Positions 1-14,528 of a DNA stretch of 64,000 bases are shown here, in pieces. The stretch lies in NCBI GenBank assembly GCA_964017155.1, contig OZ024856.1, positions 4,871,825 through 4,935,824 on the forward strand. The letters are read 5' to 3'. Below the pieces are notes generated by a model, which did no database searches, was not told where the DNA came from, and worked only from the letters and a program-made list of their open reading frames with translations. This DNA is from Oasisia sp. SBJ-2009 (taxonomy: Eukaryota > Annelida > Polychaeta > Sabellida > Siboglinidae). Made by a program: the position numbers and the translations under genes. Numbering within the stretch: position 1 is the first letter of the stretch; each line of letters starts with the position of its first letter.

Positions 1-2699
1 GGTCAAACATCTCTTAGACAAGCAACAAACGTCTGGCGCCGTAGATTTATTGCGACCGTTCGATCTGCAATTAATTTAATCGACGTTCGCGCGTAGTCGA
101 GACTCGAGACCGCGCCAACACTGAGCGCGTGCCACGCTCCATTCACTTCGCCCGTTACACGTCCGCGCTGTCTTTCTGCTCAACTGCTCGCTTTGGCGGC
201 GACAAGGCAAAGCGACATTTGATGGGAAGCTGTTGCCAGCCCGTGCGCAATTCAGTGCTGTGTCAACAAGACGCTTTGTGGGCGTTGAACGAGGCTAGCG
301 ACAGATGGCGACTTCATTAAAACGTCGCATCCTTTGGCGAGTGCGTTCGAAAACGAATCGACAGGGAGGCGGGCATGATCGCCGTAGAGCAGAATTCACA
401 TAGGAAAAGCGACAGTATGTCGACTGTTATTCCATTTATGTTTTTCATATTTAATTTACCGATAAAACTTACCGAATATGCATGAAAACATAAATTGTTC
501 GTACACTTTGCGCTGAGAATTTTTTCATTTGTATTTGTATTTATTTGTGAAACCGTTTAAAAGAAAGTAACCCTTATATAAAAGGAAATCTAACTACTGA
601 CGAATAGTGATAATGGTTTTAATAAAAAAGAAGAAAAAGAACACATTAGCGCCATAAATATATAGCTAAATAGATTTCCAGGCGCTTCTCATAAAGTAAT
701 AAAAGTTTTATATAGTGCAATGTTATTTCATTGTAATTTACATTTCATGCAACACAGTATGCATGTATCAACAAGCATATGCATACTAATAGTTATTACG
801 TTTTCCAGGCCTCTGTACTCAGTCCCGTTGACAAACTGGATTAAGTTGTCGTCACCGACCCACAAAATCATCACAGCGTCAGCCCGTGTTAAGTCTTCAC
901 CCACCATCTGACAATATAACCGTTGGTTTCCAGGCTGGGCCTCGCTGATTAGAGTGTCAGGTCTCTAAATAAACATAATTATATTACAGATTTACTCATT
1001 ACTTGTCAACTGTATCCGATCACGTGACCACAGTTCTCCGTGCCGGTAATACACTTGTCACAACCTTACGTATAACATAATTTATGGCCGACGAATCAGG
1101 GAATGAAATAATTTCGTGAAGGCATACCCCGTAACGTATCGCAACACAAGAGCGTAAATTATTCCCGGCAATTACAGTTTCGTTTATTCTAAATTAATGA
1201 CATCGTAGCAGCCTCGCGCGGGTGAAAGGCCGCAGTGATTGCTTCTGCACCGCTGCCAATTACGCGTGACATTGGGCGCCCGTCTCTCAATTGCAGCGAG
1301 CGCCAAATTATCTCCGCCACCAATTCGCGCGGGTCATGAAAATTTATTGGAAATTAATTTCGAAGATTAATTCAATTAGCGGACCCGCGCAACTCGCAAC
1401 TTTGATTTTCTGCAAAATTAGCCACGTTACGTAACAGTGACGACTAGTTACGGTCTGGCGAATAGCACACGCCACGTCCGCAGCGAGTGATCGGGCGGAC
1501 GGGAAGAAACTCGGCGTCTTGCACGAACGGCTGTATGGACATGGCGTGCGCGAACGGATTAATTACGATGGTTTTAATGAGAACTATTGATGAAGACATC
1601 GTGGTCAAATCGTTTCGGTCGACTTTGTACTGACCAATGTTAACTTCTATCCAGACATAGCGAGCAGTTTGAACTCGAATAGGCCCTACTCGTTGTTGAA
1701 AGTGGCCAAAACAACGTTTCTTCTTATACGTTGTCATATACATATATTTTCTAAAGAACGTGAAAGTTAAATACAATATTCAGTATACGTTTAGGATTCT
1801 ATCTGATTAAACCAATTGTTCCTCCTGATCCAAACAACAACTATTTTAGAGGCCGAAGTGACTCATAATTGTGTTAATTCTATAAGCAATGATCTGCAAT
1901 TATTTACCGAAATCGCGCTTTCAGGCATAGCCGTTTAATAACTGTCACGTGACTGTAGACAGAAACACTACACACCTGTAATACAACAGAGGTAAACAGA
2001 ACGACGAAGACACAGACAAAGCCTAGCGGCTTGACTCTAGTTTCACTTATCCCTGTCGTCATATCGGCTGTGGCAATTGAATTCATAATCGCCTTTCTGC
2101 CTGTCCGAGTCCATAAGCGTTTGCTCGAACATTTGTGCAGAGATTAGCAAACGCTACATGCAGCTATAGATCACGCGGCCGATACGGTCTCTGATCCTCT
2201 AAGAAGGTAATATTTGGTCAAATGTCGAACTCGTCGTCTTTGTATTTAGATCGCATTTGTGTCGACGATCTTTTGATTTCGTTTAATTATGAGTCGCCAC
2301 TCTCTCACGTAGGTCAACTAGTCGGGGTTTAGCCAGAAGCGTGTAGTGAAGCGTGACGCACATACACAATGCTAGGATATGTTAATTTCGTATACTATAT
2401 TCAATTAAGTGTCTTCAAATGTCATGTTATTGAAAATATTTAGTGATAACACACATATGACTTTTATATGTAAATAAACAAATAAAATAATACATAAAAT
2501 GATTAATATATATATATATATATATATTATGAATTAAAAAACTATACATATATATATGCACATAATATATACATAATATATACACAATGTATATCTAAGT
2601 GCATGTGAGTATATATATAAAATATGTGTAAATGTATGTATGCTGTGTGTAAATAAGTATGTTATGTGTAAATATACAAATACAATAATACATAAAATT

Positions 2700-2783
<84 letters not shown>

Positions 2784-4140
2784 CATTCGTAATGAATTTT
2801 TCTCACACATATTAAAACGATAAAGTATAGGACTGCTTAAGCGCTATTGGACAATACTTATGAATGCACAGCATTGGATTACAACTGTTGTAATTATAAC
2901 CATACGGCTACATTATCTATAATGTGTATAACCGACGGATTGCCGCAAAATAAACTCTTTTGTCAATGGAATTTATCGTTTTATCTCAACTTAGTTCTGG
3001 ATAATCCACTAGGTCAAACATACAGTTTATTCAGCTTCGTTACAGCTTTATTACAGTAAGTAAGCTACTCTTTCGTTGGAACAATGCATATGCTTTAAAA
3101 CCGTATACATTTATTTATTTTTATTTAGTATTTTGTAGTCGTCGTTAATTGGTTTGTTTTTTACTGTCAATCTAAGCTTTTTTTATTTTATCAGTCAGAA
3201 AACATGCGCTCGTTATATAAAACATTAGCGAATGGCGCGCCACCGTCGGCTTGGGAAGCTGGTGGCGGAGTTAGCACAGATAACTTAGAAAGAGGCCATC
3301 CGACATGTTGCCTCTGCGACAGACTTCTAATGGGTTGAAACATTTAACTTGAAACTTTAACTTTTAAACTTGAGAACTCTGTGTTCTATTGTCACTGTTA
3401 TCAGTCGGAATTACAACCTGAGGGGACAGATCCGGGGAAGGACAATAGACGGAGAGAGACGGAGAGAGACCGCTATTGACAGAATACTATGGTAAGAACA
3501 TACTAACAGAGTGACTAAGCAGTATTTGAACTGACCCTTACCCCTGGAATTAATAACGAAATCACACAACTCAAAATGTTCCCATTACATTTTGTACTTT
3601 AAAAAAAATTTCATCGTTCACGCGATGTTTTAGCAACGAACGCGTTATGAAGTAAACAAATCATTCAGTGGAGATCGGAGTCGATCAATTTCATATTCAT
3701 AAGTTCACAAATGTATTGGCGAACCTGCCGAATGCGTACGTTATAAAAGCTAAAGTTACTCAATCGTTATCCGCGGTCACTTTGAAGGTCCGTCGTCGCG
3801 TGTAAGTGACCGCCGTGTCCATCTTGCGCCGGGAGATCGCGTGCAAAACATGGCTGAGGCGCGGGACAGGAGAGATGAAAGCGAAAGTCTATCTCATCAC
3901 GGCGGTCAAGAGGACACGAGTGGCCTCAGACAGCTGTGACAACTAGCGCTGACCACTCGACTTGGACACAAGGGCGGAAGTGTCACCAAATAACGACACC
4001 GCGCAGCGACAAAGACGCAATCACGGCACAGCTTTAACTCTGGAGAAATGTCGCGGGGAGATTCGTGAATGTTGCGCAAGATTATAGATAGATTATAGAC
4101 AGAGTATAGAGATGTTGATGCAGATATACTGAAGCAAAAT
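1..4140. other. No gene recognised; contains an AT-site-rich, CpG-rich island
   Basis: I see no supportable coding region. The stretch 1180-1440 stands out: it combines CpG (cgcgcggg twice) with clustered homeodomain-type core sites (aattaatttc, agattaattcaattagcgg, caattacgcg). This is the texture often seen in conserved cis-regulatory DNA, but conservation cannot be judged here. The remainder is AT-rich with the TA repeats listed at 2470-2780. Confidence 0.5.
2470..2780. repeat. TA microsatellites in a direct repeat
   Basis: Two related segments (acaaataaaataatacataa near 2478 and acaaatacaataatacataa near 2676) each lead into a (TA)n run, at about 2506-2528 and 2704-2777. Alternating (YI)n frames here are repeat artefacts. 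Confidence 0.9.
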
Positions 4141-4295
4141 AGATTCGTGCATTAACGATATACATTCAGTAGAAAGACACTGTAACAAAATAATCCATTC
4201 AGATATTAAAATAAATTTACTTTCACGAACATATACTTTACTGTAGTTATGTTGTATATAAGAATTTATTCTTACTATGATTAATAGAACGAAGC

Positions 4296-4346
<51 letters not shown>

Positions 4347-4459
4347 TTACTAAGATTAATATAAATAAGCCACATTATATTATATACATACATACATAAA
4401 TACATACATACATACATACATACTACATACATACATACATACATACATACATACATACA

Positions 4460-4557
<98 letters not shown>

Positions 4558-4726
4558 GTGGCTTATTTATATTAATTTATATTAATCTTAGTAAGAATAA
4601 ATTCTTATATACAACACAAGAACACTAAATATTATGTTCGTGAAACTAAATTTATTTTAATATATGAATGGATAACTTTTTTACAGAGTTTTTCTACTTA
4701 ATGTATATCGTTAATCCACGAATATA
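4141..4726. mobile_element. Foldback element 1 with TA/CATA microsatellite core
   Basis: The left arm (about 4141-4372) reads, with a modest number of mismatches, as the reverse complement of the right arm (about 4553-4726). Paired landmarks are cattaacgatatacatt with aatgtatatcgttaat, ttcacgaacat with atgttcgtgaaa, and gttgtatataagaattta with its complement ending at 4615. The core is a mixture of (TA)n, (CATA)n and (AT)n. The left arm has an extra (AT)n-containing segment and a second copy of attcttacta.gattaat. No open reading frame of interest is present. It looks like a non-autonomous foldback or MITE-type element. Confidence 0.75.
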
Positions 4727-7700
4727 TTTTATAGACATATAAAATAAACGATAAACCTATCCATTCTTACATCCCTGCACCGACTAACTAACGGTACATC
4801 AGCCAACGAATAAATCAGCCAATAATTGACTCGTTTATTCCCACCGAGCGCTTTTACTCCACCGCTACAAACAATAACGACGCCCGCAATCAACGCGTTC
4901 TATTTACCTAATTTAACGCGTTAGTGACAGTTAAAAGATGAAAGTGCCAAATGTTTGCCGGACTGGACGCAGCCGCGTCACGACAAACTGTCGCAACGAC
5001 AAACGAAGACGATAGTGGACAACACGACATGGCAGCGTCCACTAGGCAATTACGGCGACTTGTCAAATCGGTGACTGGTCACGCAATGACCGCCTTTGAT
5101 GTTTGTTCGACTTAGGCCTGCACCTGTTAGTGAAGTCTGTCTGTAGTTAGAGACGGACGGGGTACAATGGACATCACGAATACTTGTCTATAACGATGAC
5201 AGTCTGTGCGAGAGTGCACATCTGGTCAAGATCACGTGGATGAAGAATACACTTTTATATACGCACTTTACCAATTGCAGAATGGTGTGAAATGGATTGC
5301 TTAAATCCGAACGATAAAGCAATGCGCTCTTTGCTTGGTATAGAAGAACTCAGATTTCGATATGTAGTATTATATTCCTGCTGCTATTTATGAAAAAAAT
5401 AGTATTAGATTTATAAGTCGTTGTATAAAAATATAGTTTTATATATGATTAAAAATATATTGTTTCACATATTCAATATATAAAACTATATATTATATAC
5501 AACGACCAGGTTTTTCTCAGTATCTGACATATGTGCATTGTCCCATGGTTGACACGTATTATATTAAATATAACTCCAATGTGTTATATTACGTTAAACG
5601 TGTTATGTGTTTAAACTATGCACACACTAACAGACGCACACACGTACGCACATCGTCACAACTATTACTTAACAGCTACAATATAAAAACGTTCCGTATA
5701 TCAAAATAATTTACGAATTACACCCACACTTTCATTAGCCGCTCGAACGCGCAAGAACCATTTGCCGCGGGTGTGTCATTTACCGCGGTGCTAACGTTCG
5801 CGTGCAGATGGTGTCGCCAATTGAGCGAACGACAATCTGATGTGAACAGATTGACGGAGCGAACTGCGGTACAAATGTCCACATTTCAAGTTAAACACCG
5901 CGTGTCGCTCCAACGTTTTCGCGGTCCATTGATCTCGACCAACTAATTAATTCCACAGAAGGACACCAGCCGGCGCAACCAGACCCACCGACCCAGCAAG
6001 GCGGTGCGTGAAGGATAAACCGTTTCCGTTTCCCCGTTAGTGGGAAATACACTGACGAGTGGAATTTTAACAACTAGTACGTTTTCAGATCAGAAACGTT
6101 TCCTTTAGTGTCATTATGTTAACAAATATCTTTATATATTAATGACGGCATGTCTTTAATATAACGGATTTCGAAACGCTATAAATTTAGCAGATAATGC
6201 AAAATACCCAACATAAACCCATTTATAAATAAAATTTGAATTTTCGAAAATCGTGCGTAAAATTAAGTTAACTCCTATCGGATAAACACGAAGACAGGTA
6301 AGTAACAAAAGGGAAGTGTAAATCAGTGGTTTTTTTTTAATAATGTAAGCAGTTTGATCTAATAATATTTTTGCACTAGTGCACCTCAATTAAACCGACA
6401 GTAACCATGGCCAACCTCACCCCTGGCGACAGGTTTGCCAAGAGAAGAACAACAATTAAGAAGAACCTCATTAAATAGCGGTGAAAACCATGAACACAAT
6501 GGCATTACAATATCATAAAAAAAATTCGCATGACAGAAAATAAAACATGGAGAAAGTAGATAGTATGACCTCGACGTACTACTGTGTTGATGTTTGTGTG
6601 TCCGTATTTACTCTAGGTGTTCACATTCCACATTCCACGTGGTGTCTTTAATGAGGACGCCCCAACCCCCGACACAAAGATCCCTTCCCCGTCTTTGTCT
6701 CGTCCGCCACTCCCACGGACAACGGCGTCTTCCGTCTACACTCGGCGACGTCAGGTAGAGTTTTCTACGCGTCCTTTAGATACAAGACAACCGCTAATCT
6801 CCGATCAAACGAAACCAGTGGTCATCGCCAGTCGCTCGGACAATGGTCACTGTTTGTAACGGACAGCGAGTGAAAGAAGCCCTAATCCGAGCCAAGTTAA
6901 TTAGCGGCGTGAGTTTGTTTGTGACAGCGCCGAAGAACGGGTGTAACTGTATCCCGTCTTAACCGAGAACAACATCGCCGAGTGCGCCCCGTCGGGGTCC
7001 CTTGTCCCGCTGCCGTCCCGAGCGAAACCCTATCCGAATCCCGTCGGAAGATCAAAGGTACCGCCTAAGCCGTTCGGCAGAGAACGCTGCTAATGAAACT
7101 TAATGGCAATTTGGAACGTTTTTTGGCGACTGAGGTTTGGGTGAAGTAATAACGGCCCCTAGGTGAAGGAGTGAGGTGGGGTGAAGTAAGGAAGGGAAAG
7201 GGAAGACATGGGTGTAGGCCGTGACTGCGGGTTATGAAGCGGATGATGAATTCATATACGTATGGTTAGTCTACAGGTGAGATGAGCAGAGGTGTGTTCT
7301 TTTAAGCGTGATGGTGATGTATATTATTACGGTTGCGCGCGTCCGTATATGTATGCATCTATAGGTATTTTTCCGCACCATATGTTATACTAAAGTTACG
7401 ATCTTAGCCATAAAACAATATACAATATAGGTATGATAAGTAATTTACTAATTTGATGATAAGCGAACTTCCGTATTGGAAAACGTTAACGGTTTCTTCA
7501 CAGACGTTTTGCACATAGGTCCCCTAACCTTCAGTGATTAATCTACGACCATATGAATAGAACCTAAGATCTATAGGCCCCTATATATTTTTCCCATATA
7601 TGTCAACAATGAAACCCTATTATAAGATAAATCAGTTGTTCGGAACGTAAAGCGTAATGTGCGCGTAATAGTAGCCTAACAATCCCAGGATGCACGCGGG

Positions 7701-10700
7701 TGTAGCAAATACTTCCGGAAAACGGAAGACTTGGCAACACGAACTAGACGCGGACACAATATAATGCTTAGCCAGTCACCATGCCAACAGAATAGGAATA
7801 CGAAATCCATTTGATAATACACTTTCACATGTTCTCCGACCTTCATAATTGTAAGCAAACGAAAACTACAAACTACTACAAACGAGCGAGTGCGTTGTGG
7901 TGTTGATGTAATTATATGTGTTTTTAACATTTGGTCAATATTCCAATGTAAAATACCGTTTGAGGTGGCCTTTTGTTAATTATATTTTCTTCTTCCCTCT
8001 AACTCGACCACTTGAGAGTTTCGAAACACAGTATAAGTAGCAATGCTACGTAGCAACATTTGTGCGTCAAAATATAGAGCACGTAAAGTGAGTTGAACAG
8101 TGAAATCACGCTGTGATTTATGGGCAGGTAGGCCCGATTGTTACGTTGTTTGAACGTAAACGCGTGGTGTATAGGCTACTGTATACACGGCCGGGGTCTA
8201 TAACTAGTAGGAATTCCTCTTAACCGCTAGATGGCTCTCTCCTGGTGAACGTTATTGAAGTAGGTGTAATTATCAGCCACTAATGCAGCTCAGACGCGAA
8301 TCACAGTAAACAGTCGACCACTTGCCGTATCTTTATGACACCCGTACACTAAAGTCTGTCGGCGGTTATTAATCTTGTAATTTGCTTTTCGCGTCTTTCT
8401 GCTAAAGAGGGTTTAACGAAAACCCATACAACGGCGGTCATCTTTAAAACCGCTAAACTTCGAGTTAAAGCGCTTATTTCAACCGGACCAAAGTCGGAGC
8501 ACCGACAGACTGCAGTCCACCACAATGACATCATTAAAGAAATATAGTAACGCGACCCGCTGCAATTTGACAAGAACGTAAACACGGCGAGAGCGCAGCC
8601 GACCGTCAACCACTATGGCGGGCAAACGACCGAGAATCATATTGAAATTCGCCGCGATTTATTCCTTTGTATCGACTCGGTCGCGCGAAGCGTTCAAATG
8701 CACAATGCCGTCCGTTCAGACAACGCCACAATATCGGCATCGCCGCTAACCCACGGCGGACGCAAACATGGCGCCTTTGTGAGCGAGAACCGCGCTGAAT
8801 GCGAATCGCTCTCGTATGAACGCCACATTGAGGCTCGGCAAAGCGACCGAGACCACCCGTCGGTTGAAACGCTCTGGAGCCGACAGCGCGGCCATGTGAA
8901 CGCTAGCGGCGCGTTATGATTTAATGGTCGAACTTCGACAGCGACAATCTGCCCGCATAGTTCTTCATAAACAAGTTATTGTCGAGCATTGAAAGTGCGC
9001 ATTTGCAGCGTCGCAAGTGCTGCGTCATTTCGCTGCGTCTATACGCGACGCACTGAACTGACGCAGTGAAACTCCTACGCACTATAGGTATTCTTTTTCT
9101 TAGTTCCCGCTGTCCTGTGGTCTCCTTGGTATGACACCCGAATGCACTCGACTGGGTCTCATTGTAGTATTGACCAGCAAAGGTAATATGAGCATATGCT
9201 CACATTAAATGGATGAACTTCGTATGGCCTATATTACCCAGAAGGTGTATCACTTCCCTTTTTGCCACAGGCGAGACATTTCCTCGATGTGGTTGCATTA
9301 TCGCAGATGACTGACACGCTAAATAACTCGTCATAAAACGTCACATATATTAATATAGATTTTAAAATGTGTTATTTGTAGGCATTTACCCAATATGTGT
9401 AAATCGTAAGAAATGCTATGAGCTGTTAGTCAAAGTAAATATGTGTAGGTTTTGTCGTCTTACTACTGGACATGTTTGCGGCCGGCCCCGCCCCGCTGCC
9501 TTCCTTAGCTCAGTACGTAATTGATATGTGACAACGCTTGCTGTACCATTTCTGAGTTAGGGAAGTGGCCCATATTTTCTGGTGGCTCATAATACCAAAC
9601 CTTCCTCTAGTACAGTAGACGAACGAACGGAATACAATACCCCTAAAAATACTCCTACGTTGGGTAAGATCGGGGGAATTTGACTTGAGAACTAGTCGTG
9701 ATACTTAGCTTAATACAGCTTCCCAGACACAACCTATTGGGTCAAGTATATGCTAACAACATTAATGATAATACCATCATAAATATTGGTACTTTAAAAA
9801 TGTAAAGTTTTACTTATTTATCATCTTTGTTCTTATAAACTGGTGCAAGCGGCCATACTTATGAACACTCTGTACTATATCAAATATTACTACATTTGTG
9901 CAACATATTAAGCCATTCTATAATTGCACTAACATTAGACTCACCGTTAGTCGGAGAAGAATTGATTGACGTCGGTGACTGAGATCGTAATAAATGCGTA
10001 GACGGTGTTGCCTAGCTGGCTGCCGTGTTGAGCAATCACTGTTTACGGCCGGTAATTGAAATTAATGTTATTTGCGCTTACGTGAAGAGTAAACAGAGAG
10101 ACTAATGCACGCGATTGTAGCAGCGCGGCGACTTAAAAGCCTACTTTATGGCGCGGATAAACACTACTCGTTCGACAGTTGTCCGGCACTATAGTGTATC
10201 CGCCATCATCGGGTCGGTATAAGATGATATTATCCGCCCAGAGTCAACATTAGCCACTAAAACCGACTTAGGGCATAGAAATCGCCACCTATCCGAAGTG
10301 AGACCCGGTTAGCGAGTGCGTTAAACCGTCGTTTTAGGGGATTTGTCGCTCGGCTAACCCGATCATCTTCGTTAAAGACCGGCGCGTGGCTGGCGTATCT
10401 ATCGCGCGTGTGATTTGTTCGATACGTATTTGAGATGCTTACCTGGCGCCCGTGAAAAGAAGCATATTGACCGGACCATGTGCTGAGTCGATAGGTCGGT
10501 TTACGACCAGTTGCGTCAGTTTCGTGTGAGCACGTGTTTGTGCGACAGCGCGCCGGCTGATTTGCCTGAAATCGCCTTGGTTCGGATCTTAGTTCTGCGT
10601 GGGCTCGACTATACATACTGGGGCCTTGGTGGACTACGCCAACGGGTTAACGAGGACCCGGGGAGGGATGGAGATGGCCTGGAACTGCAGTGGAACTATA

Positions 10701-11190
10701 GCCAACTGTCCATCACCAGAGAAGATGTGCGAATTTGAAGTTAATACTACTAACGCACCACTGAATTTCAGTCCAGTTTCGAGTGTTTGTAATGGTGGAC
10801 TTGAATTTGGTGTGTGGGTGCACGCGCGCGTGTGGCGTGCACTCGCGCGCGGACACGGTCGATGTGTAGCGGGAGGAACTGTAGAAAGCCTACCTGAGCG
10901 GTGACGTCGCGGCACTTTGAAGGCTAGTGCGTCTATTCATTACCCTGTCGTCACTTCAAGCGGATAAACGCACCCACCACCCGAGTAATTACCAGCCGCC
11001 AAACGACCGGAGCAGAATGCGCGACAAATTGGGACGTCGTCACCGGGCCTCGGTGTGGGACCGTGACGGCGGCCGGTGGAGGGGGCGGGCGAGACGAGGG
11101 TCTGCCGTTGACGCGTGGTCGCAAGCGAGGATATTGCATATACGCGCGCGTACGCATGCACACACGTTCGTATGAATGCACGGGGTGGGT
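4727..11190. other. No gene recognised (flanking DNA)
   Basis: Apart from the small inverted element at 5418-5504 nothing clear is present. Short open frames (for example 10257-10616 minus and 10599-10904 plus) lack homology, splice context or codon bias that I can recognise. CpG is frequent throughout. Confidence 0.5.
5418..5504. mobile_element. Short inverted-repeat (MITE-like) element
   Basis: Arms of about 28 bp (5418-5445 and 5477-5504) start tcgttgtata and end tatacaacga, with atagttttatata inside. They enclose a loop of about 31 bp. The whole is AT-rich and no coding is seen. Confidence 0.5.
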
Positions 11191-11205
11191 CAGAATACAC
11201 GAGGA

Positions 11206-11622
11206 GGTGTGTGTGTGTGTGTGTGCGTGTGCGTGTGCGTGTGCGTGTGCGTGTGCGTGTGCGTGTGCGTGTGCGTGTGCGTGTGCGTGTGCGTGTGCGT
11301 GTGCGTGTGCGTGTGCGTGTGCGTGTGCGTGTGCGTGTGCGTGTGCGTGTGCGTGTGCGTGTGCGTGTGCGTGTGCGTGTGCGTGTGCGTGTGCGTGTGC
11401 GTGTGCGTGTGCGTGTGCGTGTGCGTGTGCGTGTGCGTGTGCGTGTGCGTGTGCGTGTGCGTGTGCGTGTGCGTGTGCGTGTGCGTGTGCGTGTGCGTGT
11501 GCGTGTGCGTGTGCGTGTGCGTGTGCGTGTGCGTGTGCGTGTGCGTGTGCGTGTGCGTGTGCGTGTGCGTGTGCGAGTGAGTGAGTGCGTGCGTGCGTGC
11601 GTGCGTGCGTACGTGCATGCGT

Positions 11623-11694
<72 letters not shown>

Positions 11695-11811
11695 ACGAAT
11701 GAGTGTGTCCGTGCATGTGTGTAAGTATACAAATGTGTTTATGTGTCGCGTGTGTGTACGAGTGTGTGTATATGTATTCGCGCGTGTGTATATATTGTGC
11801 ATACAATATTC

Positions 11812-11870
<59 letters not shown>
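11206..11870. repeat. Compound purine-pyrimidine microsatellite with about 59 copies of GTGTGC
   Basis: A (GT)n start is followed by about 355 bp of nearly perfect (GTGTGC)n (11221-11575), then (GTGC)n, (GT)n at 11625-11690, and (TA)n at 11813-11870. Alternating purine-pyrimidine runs throughout favour Z-DNA. All six frames are open in the hexamer, which explains the very long frames here. It ends exactly at foldback element 2. Confidence 0.97.
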
Positions 11871-12401
<531 letters not shown>

Positions 12402-14150
12402 AGTTGTATGCAAATACACATAGACACCATGCGTTGCAGTACTACGCTACTGCATTCATTAACTTAGGACCAAAAAACTAAACACAAACAAAAACAACAG
12501 ACGGGTCTATCCATAATAAAACATCCGATTGTTTTGTTGTTTATTTAATTTTTTCTCTCGACAATTGCTCGTGGTGTATTATGTGCAAATGAGATTGGTT
12601 TTCTCAGAACGACCGACATAAAGACGCCAGGCCTCATTGCAAATCTCGCGAGTAGATCGTGTGTATTCACGCGAGAATTTCCGTGATTGATTTCCATATG
12701 TCGGTTATTACACGTGTTTTTCAAAGAACTATATGCAAAGCGTCCATCTGGTTGTTACGGAAATTATATTTCCGGTTGAGAACGTTCGCGCACTTGTTAG
12801 CAAAAACCGTACGTTTTGTTTGATATACAACACCTAGCGGCGTCGCCGGCCTGTCATTCGTCTCCCCGCCCGTATTGAAGGGCGACAAAATGCCAGTTGG
12901 ACGCCTAATTGACACAAACGCTGAAATCCGATAAATCAATTACAGAAAAATGCACGTTTCACGCTCCGTGATTTTTTTAGTAGGGACCACTGTTTGAGCG
13001 AGCGTTCGCGTAGAAACAACTCGTTTAAACTGATCTGCGAACGAATAAGCGACTACAGGCAGCAGGCGGTACTGGTACTGCGTGTGAGAGACGTTTCGTG
13101 ACGCGGACAAAGCAAGCGCTGTTGTTCGCTGTTTCCCGAAATGCCCCGCGCGTGACGTCACGCCGGTTACTATTTCTGATCGTAGCACGGCCGTTCGATC
13201 TGAGTGTTTTATTTATCAATAATATTATATAGTTAAGCCATGATGTACACCAATACATCAGAAGAAATATATTAAACCAACTGCATCTCAACTTACAATT
13301 TTAGAATGCTTTAGCATCAACAATCGAATAATAACTTGTTTTTTATTGCAATAAAAACTTTTTTTATTGTACACATTTTCTGGTTACCAAGGCGCTGTTT
13401 AAATAAATGCATGTAGACACGTAACTAGAATTGTTACAGGCATGACTCAATGGGTAAAGACTATTACTATAAAAATATATTATTATAGAGTATTAACATA
13501 GTTCTTTGTGTAATATTTATTTAGTAGTAGCCACGGCAACACATGGGTCAAACGGAAGACCCCGAATTCTCCGCAGTAGACGAAGCCAACACACACCGTT
13601 CTGCGCACTGTCATTGGGATATCGAACGCTGTTTCGTCTAGTTTGAACAACGTATAATTATGTTTTGCTTGCAAACGCAATACACTAACTTCAGCTTACA
13701 ATTTATATGCACCTTCGTGTCGTTTGTTTATTTTAATAAAGCAAACCGACGCAGATATAGTCATCGACTATGGGTAGACGATTTCTATGTAAGGCATAAT
13801 TTATGTTATTAACAAATAGAAAAGGAGTTTTCATTTTGCATTTTATTATAATAACTGTGGATGAAAATGTAAACATTTGTACGGTGGTTCTCCATTAAAT
13901 AGTCACAACCTTTCTCAAGAACGTAAACACAATAACAACCAAAGAGCGTTGCTAGGCAACACGTCAACAAACTGCCAGTAGCGATCTAAATAACAATGAC
14001 AACATGACGTACGTGGGCATTTTGCCCGCTCATACCAGGGCTATCACTAAACTAGGCGCTTTGTGGCTGTTTCGACATCGTGTTTCAGATAAACACGAAA
14101 CAAAACTGATCACGAACCTGACCGGTCAACATTCGTTCACGTCATGTTAT

Positions 14151-14153
<3 letters not shown>

Positions 14154-14219
<66 letters not shown>

Positions 14220-14294
14220 TGTGCGTGTGCGTGTGCGTGTGTGTGTGTGTGTAAGTTTGTATGTGTGGTGTGTGTGTGGCGTGTGTGTGTCAGC

Positions 14295-14325
<31 letters not shown>

Positions 14326-14449
14326 TGTATGTATGTATGTATGTATGTATGTATGTATGTATGTATGTATGTATGTATGTATGTATGTATGTATGTATGT
14401 ATGTATGTATGTATGCATGCATGCATGCATGCATGCATGCATGCATGCA

Positions 14450-14525
<76 letters not shown>
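14154..14525. repeat. Compound microsatellite GT-GTGC-ATGT-ATGC-AT-AC
   Basis: Successive blocks are (GT)n, (GTGC)n, (GT)n, (ATGT)n of about 28 copies (14298-14415), (ATGC)n, (AT)n and (AC)n. Each block differs from its neighbour by a single-base change of the motif, as expected from stepwise mutation and expansion. Confidence 0.97.

Positions 14526-14528
<3 letters not shown>

Noticed and set aside
10599..10904. Cys-containing plus-strand frame (WNCSGTIANCPSPEKMC)
   Set aside because: It looks somewhat protein-like, but I find no acceptor, homology or neighbouring exon. It would need transcript evidence.
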